Assembly (NCBI RefSeq): GCF_902459765.1 | Contig: NZ_CABPSP010000022.1 | Span: 1-59,724, forward strand | Direction of reading: 5' to 3' | DNA from: Pandoraea anapnoica | GTDB lineage: Bacteria; Pseudomonadota; Gammaproteobacteria; Burkholderiales; Burkholderiaceae | DNA length: 59,724 nucleotides | Shown here: piece after piece, positions 41,795-51,102 of the stretch | Layout of the letters: every line of letters starts with the position of its first letter | Numbering within the stretch: position 1 is the first letter of the stretch | Notes under the pieces: generated by a model | Seen by the model: only the letters and a program-made list of their open reading frames with translations | What the model was told of the DNA's origin: nothing | The model's database searches: none | Translations under genes and position numbers: made by a program

Positions 41795-43310
41795 AGGCGC
41801 CCTCGGGTTCGCTGGTTTGCAATCAGCCTCTGGATAGGCGTGCGGGTTGATTGCGTTGAGCTTGCTCGTGCCGATCAACCTTCACATGGCGGTTGCGCGC
41901 TCCCCCGCCGCTATCGGCGTCGGCGAAAAGGAGGTTCTTGCGCCCTGGACTCACGCAGCGCATCGCGTTTTCGGCCAGAGCGTTGCTGATCTCGGCGTAG
42001 CCTTCTCCGAAGTACGGCGCGAGGGCATCCCACCGGCAAATCGCGGATCGCTCTGGCCAAACCGGATTTCTTCGACAGCGTGACGAGTTCGTCAGTCACC
42101 CACATCTAGATGGTCGTCACCTGCGGCATGAGTTTCTCCTGCCGCACGCGCAGTCGCTGCGCGGCGGGTTTGCCGCGGATGTCCGCCTCGATGTCGTAGA
42201 GCCCGCCGATGAGTTCGATCACCTGCCGGGGCGCTGCGGGAGGCGTTTGGACATGCTCGTCGCATATGTTCACCTCGTGTGGTTCCAGCATGCCGCCTCG
42301 CGAATCTTGCCGCTCTCATACCGTTCGTCAAAAGCGGTGTTAGCGTCGGCCTGCAAGATACCCTCGAATTCGGCCAATGGGGTTGGGGGGGGGCGGATGC
42401 TCTTGCGGTCGGGTGCGTAAACAAATAACACTGCGGTCGGTTCGGTGGAGCCCGAACGGGTGTCGTCGCGCACATACACCCATAGGCCGCCCCGTCTTCC
42501 GTCTTCTTGCCGGGCTAAAGTGCCGGGATTGGTGTGTCATCCGCGTGTAGCTTCGGCGGTGCCCTCGAGTAGCGGCGCCATGCCTCGGTCAGCGCGTCGC
42601 AAAGGGGTCGTACTGGTCGCCACAGCGGCCCATGCTTGCCGGGGCGAGTTGCACACCGTCGCGCGCGGCAATCTGCTATTGTTGATACAAGGGGGCGTGG
42701 TCCGCGTACTTCGGAGGAGGATGTCGGCCATCAGGATCGGATGGGCGATGTCGCACGTTATCGGCAGGCTGGGGCATTGGTGGCTGCGAGAAATGGTCGC
42801 CGCATGGACAAACCGGTTTGCGCCGGATCGTACGAGTCACCTTGAATATTGCCGCGACCCGGGCGAGTTGCTCGGCCACGTCTTCTCCGACGGACTGCAT
42901 CGCGCTGCCGCGATTTGGACATGCTGAGTCAGCCTCCAGCACGCGTTCTTCGCGTGGCAGATGCGGTGGTAGCGCTTCTTTCAGAGATGCGGCGCTCCCA
43001 GTGTGCCCGCGCGTGATTGGCGGGCGCGCTGAACATCAGTGACGCCGCGCTTGCCCGTCAAGTCCTCAAGCCAACCTCCCGGTCCAAGTGCTCGGATTGG
43101 CGCCCGAATTGCATACGCCTGAGCTTGTCGAGTTGCGTATTGACCTGCTCGACCTCTAGATCCCGCTCAGCAAGCTGAGCACGAGCCTTGAGTAGCAACG
43201 CTTGCAAAGTTTCAACATCGTCAAGAAGTTCGGCGCATGTTCGACATGCGGCGCAGTTTACGAGCCCCTGCTCTGTGTGTCTGGGCACTCCTGGGGCACG
43301 CGCGCGAGTT
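41795..43310 (-). mobile_element. IS66-type transposase (TnpC) relic
   Basis: Pieces of an IS66 TnpC can be followed along the minus strand in several frames: N-terminal coiled coil and 'LDKLRRMQFGRQSEHLDREV' (about 43100-43290); the zinc-site region 'AAIFKVTRTIRRKPVCPCGD' (near 42830); 'VYVRDDTRSGSTEPTAVLFV' and 'LAEFEGILQADANTAFDERY' (42270-42479); 'ELIGGLYDIEADIRGKPAAQ' (42106-42291); and 'LIGTSKLNAINPHAY' near 41840. Many frameshifts, one at a G9 tract (42385-42393), make it inactive. TnpA and TnpB were not found. Ends are approximate. Confidence 0.82.
42385..42393 (+). repeat. G9 tract within the IS66 relic
   Basis: Nine G then CGGATG at a point where the transposase reading frame breaks. 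Confidence 0.85.
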
Positions 43311-43608
43311 CCGATCCGACAACGTTGTCAGTGTAAGCCCTTCATCCGGACCGTCTGTTCATGGTACGGAGTCTTGGGTGATCTGATTCCCGTCAGAAGT
43401 AGGTTTACACCTATGCTCCTCCTTCACCAGGCCCTTGGTAGACGTCGTTACTGGACCGCTCACAATCAAGAATGGGCGACTGGACTGCCCCGATGGCGAA
43501 CTCACGTCCGTTGTCAACCAGTTCTGCAGCCTCGACTTCGACTACCCTCTGCCATTCATCTCTCTCGAATCCGCTGCCTTATTGCGATAGAACCTTGTTG
43601 TCGGCATT
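43311..43608. other. Gap between the IS66 relic and dsdA
   Basis: No intact gene. It may contain the IS66 end, but I cannot find a matching terminal repeat. Confidence 0.4.
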
Positions 43609-44949
43609 TCAGTTGACTTGTGCGGTAACCGCGCGACCGCGCACGAGCCCTTCGGCCCGTTCGTAGAAGCGCTCGCGTTCTTCTGCCGGCACCAGCGAGC
43701 CGCCCGTGGACCAGATCACATGTGTTGCCTGATCCGTGGCGATGTCGTGCGCACGGAGGTACGCCCGGCCCTCGGCCGAGTTGAGTACCCAGTCCGGGCC
43801 GCTCAGACCTGCCGCGGCGGAGGGCTCGACCTCCACGTCGAGGCAAGACTTTAGGGTGTGCAGGTTCACGAAGAGTTCGTCGTCGGCCACCGTGAACACG
43901 CCGGAAAGCTGCGAGACCATGAGCGGAGCGACAAGATGCGACGCCTCGCCTACCGCCAGCCCATCGGCGTCGGTCCGGTTGTCGAGCCCGATGTCGTAGA
44001 CGGACACGGGCGTCTCACGCCCGGACGTGAGTTGCACCAGCATGCAGGGCGAAGCCACCGGCTCCGCGAAGAAGCAGTGCAAGTGAGGTCCGAACAGCGT
44101 TTTCAGCCCGAAGGTGATGCCCCCCGGCGCGCCGCCGACACCGCACGGGAGGTAGACGAAGAGCGGATGCTGCGCGTCGACGGTCCGGCCCGCTGCGGCG
44201 AGTTGCGACGCGAGATGTCGCGCGCTCGCGGCGTAGCCGTAGAAGAGGAGCGACGATTGCTCATCGTCCACGAAATGACTGTGCTCGAGCGCTTCGGCCT
44301 GCGCCCGGCCGCCCGCGACGGCGTGCGCGTAGTCGCCTTCATGCTCGACGACACGAACACCGCGATTGCGCAGCCGCGCCTTCTTCCACGCTTTCGCGTC
44401 GGCGGACATGTGGACAACCGAATCGAAGCCCAGCGCCGCCGCCATTACGCCAATGCTCAGCCCCAAATTGCCCGTGCTGCCGACCGCAACGGTGTACTGC
44501 GCGAACACGTCACGCGCTGCCGGCGAGGCCAGCGCTCGACGGTCGTCGTCTGCAGCGATCACACCGCGTTCGAGCGAGATGCGCTCGGCAACGGCCAGCA
44601 CTTCGTGAAAGCCGCCCCGGGCCTTGATGGACCCCGCGACCGGCAATGCGTCGTCCCGCTTGAGAAACCAAGCACTGTTATCGTTGACCGGACCGCCCGC
44701 GCAGGCCAGTTTTAACGCATCCGCGGACATCAATGCCGACTCGATTTCCCCGCCCGTCGTGGCCAGCTCCGGGAATAACTCGGCCAGAAGCGGTGCGCAG
44801 CGCCGCATGCGTGCCTCGGCCTCAAGGATCTCGGTGGTCGAGCCCGTCGACGTGCGAAGCGTGCTGCCGAGTCGGTCGTTCAGCCACAGTGTCGGGGTTC
44901 GGGATTGAAGTCTAGTCAATACGAGTCCAGGTGGAAGCAAAGGGAACAT
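43609..44949 (-). CDS. dsdA: D-serine ammonia-lyase (D-serine dehydratase)
   Basis: 446 aa, full family length. PLP enzyme of fold type II that turns D-serine into pyruvate and ammonia in the cytoplasm. 'FLKRDDALPVAGSIKARGGF' contains the PLP-binding Lys109; 'VAVGSTGNLGLSIGVMAAAL' is the S/G-x-G-N phosphate/substrate loop; 'VYLPCGVGGAPGGITFGLKT' is the glycine-rich PLP phosphate loop. The terminal part 'THVIWSTGGSLVPAEERERF' matches DsdA. It is divergent from a LysR gene 81 bp away that very likely controls it. It allows use of, or protection from, D-serine. Confidence 0.96.
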   Translation of the reverse strand: MFPLLPPGLVLTRLQSRTPTLWLNDRLGSTLRTSTGSTTEILEAEARMRRCAPLLAELFPELATTGGEIESALMSADALKLACAGGPVNDNSAWFLKRDDALPVAGSIKARGGFHEVLAVAERISLERGVIAADDDRRALASPAARDVFAQYTVAVGSTGNLGLSIGVMAAALGFDSVVHMSADAKAWKKARLRNRGVRVVEHEGDYAHAVAGGRAQAEALEHSHFVDDEQSSLLFYGYAASARHLASQLAAAGRTVDAQHPLFVYLPCGVGGAPGGITFGLKTLFGPHLHCFFAEPVASPCMLVQLTSGRETPVSVYDIGLDNRTDADGLAVGEASHLVAPLMVSQLSGVFTVADDELFVNLHTLKSCLDVEVEPSAAAGLSGPDWVLNSAEGRAYLRAHDIATDQATHVIWSTGGSLVPAEERERFYERAEGLVRGRAVTAQVN

Positions 44950-45030
44950 AGTTGGCAGATTTTCCTGAGTTCTTTAATACCTCATGGAATCCTAGCGCCT
45001 GATGCCGCTCAAAAACAGCGTTGACTTCTG

Positions 45031-45993
45031 ATGAGTACATTAACTGGACTAATGCTTATGCAGTTGGACTCGTCGATTTTGGGCGCACTACGGCATTTCG
45101 AGGCGGCGGCGCGATTGTCGAGCTTTACCCGGGCGGCACGGGAGCTGAACTTGACGCAGAGCGCCGTCAGTCAGAAAATCCGGTATCTGGAGGACCGGTT
45201 GGGCTACGTGCTGTTCGTGCGGCAGGCCAGAAGCCTAAAACTCACCGAGAACGGCGAGGCGCTGTTCGATGTCACCGTGCGCGCCTTGGGCGATATTGCG
45301 GTGACGCTGCAACGGCTGGGTATTTCGAACGCACCGTTGCAGGTCAGTTGCCTGCCCTCCTTCGCGCTGCAATGGCTGATGCCGAGACTGACTGACTTCC
45401 ATCGGCAGGAGCCCGGCGTCTCGGTCAGGCTGAAGGCGGAATTCCAGAGTATCGACCGGCAGTCGATGCGCGCCGACGACATTGACGTCGCCGTGCGATA
45501 TGACCCGACGCAATACTCGGAAGTGAAAGCCGCTGTGCTGCTCGACGAGTTTCTGGTGGCCGTGGCCACGCCGGCATATGTCGCCGCGCACCCGGGGCTA
45601 ACGGATGACGGGGCGTTTCGCGATGTCGTGTTCCTGCACGACGCTTCGCCATGGGACGGCGCGACGGAGTTCGTTGAATGGCGCACGTGGATGGACGCGA
45701 ACCATCCGGGCACCACGCAGGACATCGACGGCCCGCAGTTCAACCTCTCAAGTCTTGCGCTGACTGCGGCGCTGAACCATCAGGGCGTCGCCATCGGACG
45801 GACCGCCCTGATACACGACGACATCCGGAGCGGTCGTCTTGTGCCGATTTCCGGCAAGCCGGTGAAGTCGCCCGCGCGATATGTGTTGCTTTCACGAGAT
45901 CCCTTAGACCGGCGTACGGCCATCTTCTCCGAGTGGATTCAACAGGAATGCAGGCGCTTCGACCACGACCGCCTGAGCACGCTTGGTGGCTAG
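45031..45993 (+). CDS. dsdC: LysR-type regulator, probable DsdC
   Basis: 320 aa. The winged helix-turn-helix at about residues 17-75 reads 'LRHFEAAARLSSFTRAAREL', 'NLTQSAVSQKIRYLEDRLGY'. The effector domain follows with 'LQVSCLPSFALQWLMPRLTD', the GcvA-like subgroup to which DsdC belongs. Divergent from dsdA with an 81-bp gap, the standard dsdC-dsdA layout, so it should activate dsdA in response to D-serine. The start is uncertain among Met 1 (45031), 8 and 10; none has a strong SD. Confidence 0.88.
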   Translation: MSTLTGLMLMQLDSSILGALRHFEAAARLSSFTRAARELNLTQSAVSQKIRYLEDRLGYVLFVRQARSLKLTENGEALFDVTVRALGDIAVTLQRLGISNAPLQVSCLPSFALQWLMPRLTDFHRQEPGVSVRLKAEFQSIDRQSMRADDIDVAVRYDPTQYSEVKAAVLLDEFLVAVATPAYVAAHPGLTDDGAFRDVVFLHDASPWDGATEFVEWRTWMDANHPGTTQDIDGPQFNLSSLALTAALNHQGVAIGRTALIHDDIRSGRLVPISGKPVKSPARYVLLSRDPLDRRTAIFSEWIQQECRRFDHDRLSTLGG

Positions 45994-46080
45994 GTGACTG
46001 GGCTCACATCAGCGAGTAATTGGGGCGTGCGGTGAGCGCGCTTGGCCCCGCGTTGCAAAGGCATTCAGATGGCGCGAACA

Positions 46081-46101
46081 GCACGTTCAAAACGAACGTG
46101 C
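46081..46101 (+). repeat. Perfect 8-bp inverted repeat
   Basis: GCACGTTC (46081-46088), AAAAC, GAACGTGC (46094-46101). No T run follows, so it is not an obvious terminator. Confidence 0.5.
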
Positions 46102-46226
46102 GTGGGGAAGTACATCGGCAGATCGAGGGCGGTGTAAATATCGATGGCTGGTTGGACGCTTTTTGCTACGGCGATGATGCGTGAACAGGCAGAGGTGGCC
46201 GCGCGAATTCAGGCAGTGCGCTAAGT

Positions 46227-46269
46227 GGAATGTCCGGGCCCTGACGTGTTCCCGGAAAGTGGACATTCC
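46227..46269 (+). repeat. Perfect 9-bp inverted repeat with inner arm
   Basis: GGAATGTCC (46227-46235) and GGACATTCC (46261-46269), with TCCGGG/CCCGGA pairing further in. Could be an operator, a recombination site or a cruciform; nothing nearby decides. Confidence 0.5.
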
Positions 46270-46696
46270 AAAACTGGAGAGAGGTTGCCTCTCTGGGTCT
46301 TACTGATCATTTTTGGACGAACTGTCTTGGGGGGCAGACGGCCGAGCGCGCAGTTTTTCACCGTTGAACGGCGGTGTCACGAAGCCGGCAAGGCTAATTG
46401 TCCATGCGCGCCGCCGGAAATTACAGGCGTCACTTGAACGGCAGGGGAGCGTTGATGTCGTTGGCTCGAGCTATCAGCGCAGTCGATGCGCCCGACTCGT
46501 ATGACTGCTCAACGAAGCGTTGCTTGAGGGCGGCCGGAAGGTTCGGCTGTTGGTATCCCGCGATGGTCCGGCGCTCGTCTGATGTGCTGTCCATTGTGGT
46601 ATTCACCAGAATTGGTGGGTACCAAATTAACCAACGACCATCCTGACGGTTGTCGCGAGGCGTTCACCAAGTGCCCGAGGTCTTCGGGCCCATTCT

Positions 46697-46706
46697 GGGG
46701 GGGGGG
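46697..46706 (+). repeat. G10 tract
   Basis: Ten G then CTGAGC in the gap upstream of the terminator 46794-46809. Confidence 0.9.
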
Positions 46707-46793
46707 CTGAGCTCGCCGAAAATCGAAAAATTCCCCTTGACTCGCACGAACTGCGTCCGGCTGTGCGATTTCGGTCACTCTCCTAAAAGTAAA

Positions 46794-46809
46794 CCCCGCC
46801 GGAGCGGGG
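46794..46809 (-). terminator. Terminator of the cytochrome b561 gene
   Basis: CCCCGC (46794-46799), CGGA, GCGGGG (46804-46809). Read on the minus strand it is followed by TTTACTTTT. It lies 43 bases after the b561 stop. Confidence 0.75.
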
Positions 46810-46851
46810 CTCCTGTACGCTATGGATGGCGTTAAGCCAAGTATTTTGGCT

Positions 46852-47412
46852 TCAGATCATACGGCGCAGTGTCTCATCACGGTAGAAGTAGTGGTGCACG
46901 AGTGCGGCAAGTGTGTGAAGTCCAATCACCCAATAGAAGAGATTGCCGACGGTCTCGTGAATTCCTTTAATCGATCTAGCTAGCGCTGCGTTCGGCGCCA
47001 CCAAGGCAGGTAAGCTAACACCGAGAGAAGGAATGTCGACCGTGTAACCCGCGGCGTTGTTCGCGAGATAACCGAGTATGGGCTGTGCGAAAATAAAAGC
47101 GTAGAGCATGAGGTGCGCCATCGTCGCGGCGGTTCGCACGGACCGACTTTGACCGGGGAGTGCGGGCGGTGCACCGAAGACCAAACGCCACAACAGGCGC
47201 GGAACCGCCAAAGTTAGCACGCCGACGCCCAGCCACATGTGCAATGACATTGCCCAATCCCTTTGGGCCGAGCCGCGCGGCAATTGACCTTTTGCGATGA
47301 TCGCCGCGTAAGCGAACACGATGAGGAGTGCGACGGCCCAATGAAAGAAAATCGCGGGTGGAGCGAAGCGTGTTACCTCGGCACTTTCGGCCGATGAGCT
47401 CGTGCTTTGCAT
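46852..47412 (-). CDS. Cytochrome b561
   Basis: 186 aa, four transmembrane helices, usual length. Candidate haem-ligand His residues are in 'PPAIFFHWAVALLIVFAYAA' (helix 1), 'AMSLHMWLGVGVLTLAVPRL' (helix 2) and 'IHETVGNLFYWVIGLHTLAALVHH' regions (helix 4). The C-terminal 'LVHHYFYRDETLRRMI' is the family ending. It passes electrons across the inner membrane, probably from the quinone pool, and can act as a superoxide-quinone oxidoreductase. Monocistronic with its own terminator. Confidence 0.93.
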   Translation of the reverse strand: MQSTSSSAESAEVTRFAPPAIFFHWAVALLIVFAYAAIIAKGQLPRGSAQRDWAMSLHMWLGVGVLTLAVPRLLWRLVFGAPPALPGQSRSVRTAATMAHLMLYAFIFAQPILGYLANNAAGYTVDIPSLGVSLPALVAPNAALARSIKGIHETVGNLFYWVIGLHTLAALVHHYFYRDETLRRMI

Positions 47413-47739
47413 AGGAAATACCTTTTCACGTTGACCAGATGCTGATAGTAAGCGTCAACATTCGCTCGACTCCGCTTTCGCATGGATTGTGCGAATTCCC
47501 TCTATGCCACGGCTTGGCCGTTGCCGATCAGCATGCATATTGAAACGAGTGTTTGGTAATTTCGGGTAATCCACGATTCTTGTGGGAATTGTGCTGCGTA
47601 GACTATCGTGACCGAATTGTGCTGATGTGCCCCCTAGTGCTAGCGGTTTTTCGGCCCATCTGCATTGATGGGCTTTTTTCGTCGTGGCCATGTTGATGGT
47701 CCACGCTAGGCGTTTTGGGAACACGGGAGAAATAACAGG
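47413..47739. other. Gap; holds one strong terminator
   Basis: No gene seen. The + strand terminator at 47654-47679 has no gene before it on that strand, so a short transcript may end here. Confidence 0.45.
47654..47679 (+). terminator. Strong intrinsic terminator without upstream gene
   Basis: GCCCATC (47654-47660), TGCATT, GATGGGC (47667-47673), then six T. Possible 3' end of an unrecognised small RNA. Confidence 0.75.
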
Positions 47740-47988
47740 ATGGGCACCGGGCTCACGCGTTCGTACACGTATAGAGGGCTGCAAATATCGATTCAGGCTC
47801 GGCAAGAGGAACCCCGCGGGAAGTGGGCGGTATTCGTTGCTGTGGGCGAGGCCTGCGGCGCTACGCTATATGAGAGCAATCGACATGGTAATGATTTTGC
47901 GTCAATGGCACTGGCCCATCTTGCGGGCTCGACGCTCGGAGAGGAATTTGTCGATGAATGGATCGACGGAAATGCAACTGGCACCTAA
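47740..47988 (+). CDS. Small conserved hypothetical protein (intact copy)
   Basis: 82 aa from ATG 47740. The order is three strands ('LTRSYTYRGLQISIQARQEE', 'KWAVFVAVGEACGATLYES') and a helix ('NDFASMALAHLAGSTLGEEF') with an acidic end. A decayed paralogue lies at 11008-11262. No signal peptide, so cytoplasmic. Duplication and decay within 37 kb suggest a mobile or selectively neutral gene. Function unknown. Confidence 0.65.
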   Translation: MGTGLTRSYTYRGLQISIQARQEEPRGKWAVFVAVGEACGATLYESNRHGNDFASMALAHLAGSTLGEEFVDEWIDGNATGT

Positions 47989-48125
47989 ATTCGGCCAAGC
48001 TCCCAAGCTCGTCCGTGTATGCACGTCAGCCTGTCGGCATGTATTGCTTTGAGCCCGCCACGCAAGGTTGATGCTTCTGACGATACTGCCCCCGAACTGC
48101 TTTGACCAAACGGCGACAAATATCG

Positions 48126-48407
48126 ATGTCCGAGCGAGGAGTGCGTACCCCTCATTTTTTCGAATTGGTGGCCCTTACCCTCAAGGGAGAAGCTCGACGA
48201 AGCGATCCATCTGATAGAGGGAATGCAGGAGTTTTGCGTCGCCTAGCCGACGTGTCGAGCCGCTCGCTTGAAGGAGATGATGAGCGAATTCAAGATAAAC
48301 CGCAGATCATATTGTCTCATAAGGCGGGAGCGAGTTTCCGCACGATAATGCGCGGCCGGTTGATGTTCGGGCCGGTGTTCATAAACTACACGGAAAGGAT
48401 TGTTTAA
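48126..48407 (+). CDS. Doubtful ORF coupled to the zinc-ribbon gene
   Basis: 93 aa from ATG 48126. Its TAA overlaps the next ATG (TAATG at 48405-48409), which is the only support. Composition is Arg/Ser-rich and not clearly protein-like. Confidence 0.3.
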   Translation: MSERGVRTPHFFELVALTLKGEARRSDPSDRGNAGVLRRLADVSSRSLEGDDERIQDKPQIILSHKAGASFRTIMRGRLMFGPVFINYTERIV

Positions 48408-48622
48408 TGGAAAAATCGCATAGCGCTCCTAAGTGTCCTGATTGCGGGGTGCTTGGCATTCAACACATTGTGAGTACGCCGAGCGAGCAACAGAGCTCGG
48501 CGGGTGACACGTGGTTCGAGGTGGCGCACTGCAACTCATGTGGGCACGTCTACGGCGCATTCGCAAAAGTCGTCAACCGCCCGACGCCTATTGTGCGAAC
48601 GAAAAGTCTTGCGATGTATTAG
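48407..48622 (+). CDS. Small zinc-ribbon protein
   Basis: 71 aa. CPDC (about residues 10-13) and CNSC (about 42-45) give a two-knuckle zinc ribbon: 'APKCPDCGVLGIQHIVSTPS' and 'WFEVAHCNSCGHVYGAFAKV'. The type is common as small house-keeping or phage ribbons that measure nucleic acid or partner proteins. Soluble. AAGGA lies about 7 bases before the ATG. The analogous small ribbon at 11233 is of different sequence. Confidence 0.65.
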   Translation: MEKSHSAPKCPDCGVLGIQHIVSTPSEQQSSAGDTWFEVAHCNSCGHVYGAFAKVVNRPTPIVRTKSLAMY

Positions 48623-49160
48623 TAAGAGGCAGTCAGCCAGGCGTGCAAGATTTGTGAGTTTTCCGAGCTTGTCGCCCCTTCAGCACATCTAGTATCGGCA
48701 CAATGCGCCGAAATGCGATTCAGCGCAAGTTCACCCGCACGATGTTTGAACGTCGGTGCGGGGCCCCTTTCATGTGTGGACATCAACTCGTCCGCTTTGA
48801 ACGATCCCACAGGTTTCATCCATCGGTGTGCCGCTACTTACTGCACGCGACTCCGGGAAACCGCGCGACCCGATGTGCGGTGGTTGATGACCCCCAATGG
48901 ATGGTGGACCCCAATGGATGCATCGGATAGGGTTCCGGAGTCATTCCCGCGCGACTTGTGAATTATGGCGTTCTGTATTTGATATCCCGAGGTTTGGGGT
49001 GAGCGCTTCGGCGAGCCACTTGTTTGCCCTATGTCGCAGAGATTAGTGTGCGAGCGTACCTATCTCCCAACTTCCAATGCAGGGGAGACAGTCTGAACCA
49101 TTCCCGGCAAATGGAGTGCATATTTGCCCGAATGGCAAGGTCAACTCATCAGGACGTGAG
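48623..49160. other. Gap without recognisable gene
   Basis: Shadow frames only. A GGACCCCAATGGATG-type short direct repeat (CCCAATGGATG twice, near 48890-48920) is the only structure noted. Confidence 0.45.
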
Positions 49161-50852
49161 ATGTATCTCAGATTATTCAAAACATGCGCGTTCACGGTAG
49201 TCTTTGGTCTCTCGCTTCTGCCTCACGTGTCGAGCGCATCGCCAACGTTTCTGATTCGTGGCCACTCCGGAGGTGCGCTATACGTCGTCAATGACGGCGA
49301 GGCTAGGAAACCGATGCTCATCGGCGAGTCGATGACGGGGGGAGTTGATCTTAATTCACATTCTGGCGTCGCTTGTGGCTGGGAACAGGGGCAGCTGGGG
49401 GGCGAGCACTTCTGGGTTGAGGACCTTATCACGGGCCGAACTCGACTAATGTTTGGTGTCCGTCCTGCTGCCGATGCACCCGCCGCTGCGTCTATCGTCG
49501 CGACGAACGGGGGGCATTGCCTTGCTTATCGAGCGCATAGCGTATACAGCTTCTCAACCGAGAACGAGCCTGTTGTCATCCGCATTGGGCGAGACGACGC
49601 GCAAGTGCCTGACGAGGTTCGTGGTTTGTTCTTTAGCGATAGCAGAGACGAAACCCTCGTTCTATATTCGGCATCATTTGCCATCGTTAGCGGGAATGGA
49701 TCTGCCGGGGGTAGGTCGATTCGTATATCGAAAGATATGGTCTCGGGATTGACGCTCCGATCGTTTGGACATTATGCGCAATTGACGGAGGACGGCGCAT
49801 ATGTGTACGCGAATGCATACCTAACTAATAGCGAAGACGAAGAGCTGGTCGCCTTGGTACGACTCGATGCAAAAACGGGGCGTTTTCTCAACATCGTGAC
49901 GAGTGCGCTTTATCCTAAAGCTGCATCACTGGCCGGCGGTCCGTTTGAATTCAACGACGAGCCGTTTCTGTTTCTGAAAAACGGTTCGGAGCTCATCGGC
50001 AGTTTTGGGGGGAATCACTACCTATTTTCACGAACATGTCAGGAGGCATATCGCGGATGCCAAGGCAGTGCTCGCATGTTGTCGATTCGAGACCAACAGC
50101 CTGTCATGTTTGGAAATCGTACTGGACGTCGGGAAAGCCGAGTTATCGTACGCCCGTCGGATTCCCACATCTTGGCAGTGTTGGAGCATGATGGTTTGCT
50201 GCCTTTCGCACCGGACACTGTCGCGGCTCCTCTGGGGGACCTCATTGCTATTGCTCACGGTAACCGAACCTCGGGCACGTACATCGCACCAAAACTGCGA
50301 TCGCCCTCGAGCATCGGGGAGTCCGCGATTATCTCAGGACGCTATGCAGTCTGCGAGGACCTAGACGGAAAACCTGACAAGCGGCGGTGTGGTACGCCAG
50401 CGTTTGGCACGAAGGTGACGGTCGTCGGTATCCTGGCCGCGGAGAGCGTTGGCGATGGGCCGGACGGCATGTCAGTCGAGATTCCAATGAAGGTCGCTGC
50501 GACGAAGCAGTGCAACGGCCCGTGTGAAGTTTGGACTATCAAATCGAATTTACAACTGCAAAGTTCTGATGACTCGGTCGTAGGCATTGGCGTATTGCTC
50601 AAAGAGTCTCAAGACCATCATGGGGCTGAAGTAAGTGGCGTTATTCCTGGATCGCCTGCAGATAAGGCATCACTGATGGCCGGCGATCGAATCACTGAAG
50701 TGGACGGCACGCCAGTCATGTTGCTCTCGCTGCCAGAAGTTGTCTTCCTCGTACGAGGACGTCCCAATTCGTGGGTTACGTTGGCTGTCAAGCGCGCGGC
50801 GCGCCACATAACAGTCAATGTGGAACGAGTTCCGTTGGAAGGGGCGCCGTAA
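49161..50852 (+). CDS. Exported protein with C-terminal PDZ domain
   Basis: 563 aa from ATG 49161 (AGGACG lies 6-11 bases upstream; the frame is open back to 49077). Signal peptide 'YLRLFKTCAFTVVFGLSLLP' with cleavage near SSAS. Residues of about 30-460 are strand-rich with a propeller-like rhythm. A PDZ domain covers about 470-555: 'GIGVLLKESQDHHGAEVSGV', 'IPGSPADKASLMAGDRITEV', 'DGTPVMLLSLPEVVFLVRGR' and 'VTLAVKRAARHITVNVERV'. No protease catalytic triad is seen. PDZ domains bind C-terminal peptides, so it may be a periplasmic scaffold or sensor. Confidence 0.8.
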   Translation: MYLRLFKTCAFTVVFGLSLLPHVSSASPTFLIRGHSGGALYVVNDGEARKPMLIGESMTGGVDLNSHSGVACGWEQGQLGGEHFWVEDLITGRTRLMFGVRPAADAPAAASIVATNGGHCLAYRAHSVYSFSTENEPVVIRIGRDDAQVPDEVRGLFFSDSRDETLVLYSASFAIVSGNGSAGGRSIRISKDMVSGLTLRSFGHYAQLTEDGAYVYANAYLTNSEDEELVALVRLDAKTGRFLNIVTSALYPKAASLAGGPFEFNDEPFLFLKNGSELIGSFGGNHYLFSRTCQEAYRGCQGSARMLSIRDQQPVMFGNRTGRRESRVIVRPSDSHILAVLEHDGLLPFAPDTVAAPLGDLIAIAHGNRTSGTYIAPKLRSPSSIGESAIISGRYAVCEDLDGKPDKRRCGTPAFGTKVTVVGILAAESVGDGPDGMSVEIPMKVAATKQCNGPCEVWTIKSNLQLQSSDDSVVGIGVLLKESQDHHGAEVSGVIPGSPADKASLMAGDRITEVDGTPVMLLSLPEVVFLVRGRPNSWVTLAVKRAARHITVNVERVPLEGAP

Positions 50853-51102
50853 ATCCTGTCGGAGACTCTATCTGGACCTGCGGCTTTTCCAGATGCTTAC
50901 TCCTAGCGCCATTCACGTTGAACCGAAGGCGCGCACTCATCGGAGTTGAGTGATGGGCATGTGGGTAACTGAGAGGACTGGGTCAACATAGAAAGAGGCG
51001 ATGGTTTGCCGGAATGCGCATCGAATGACCTCTACTTCGCGGCGTGGCTGACGGTCGCAAACTTCAACTCTATTTGCCAATTTCCTGGTATTGGAACAAT
51101 AG

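Larger units (their letters stand above)
45994..46851. other. Gap with inverted repeats, G10 tract and a terminator
   Basis: No intact gene. In one + frame near 46070-46180 a protein-like stretch (NSTFKTNVRGEVHRQIEGGV) suggests a decayed gene. Two inverted repeats and a G10 tract are listed separately. Confidence 0.4.

Noticed and set aside
40281-43310. CRISPR-like repetition near the small membrane genes
   Set aside because: I looked for regular direct repeats with spacers; none is present here or elsewhere in the window.
43858-44715. 285-codon + strand frame opposite dsdA
   Set aside because: dsdA on the minus strand has all PLP motifs; this is its shadow.
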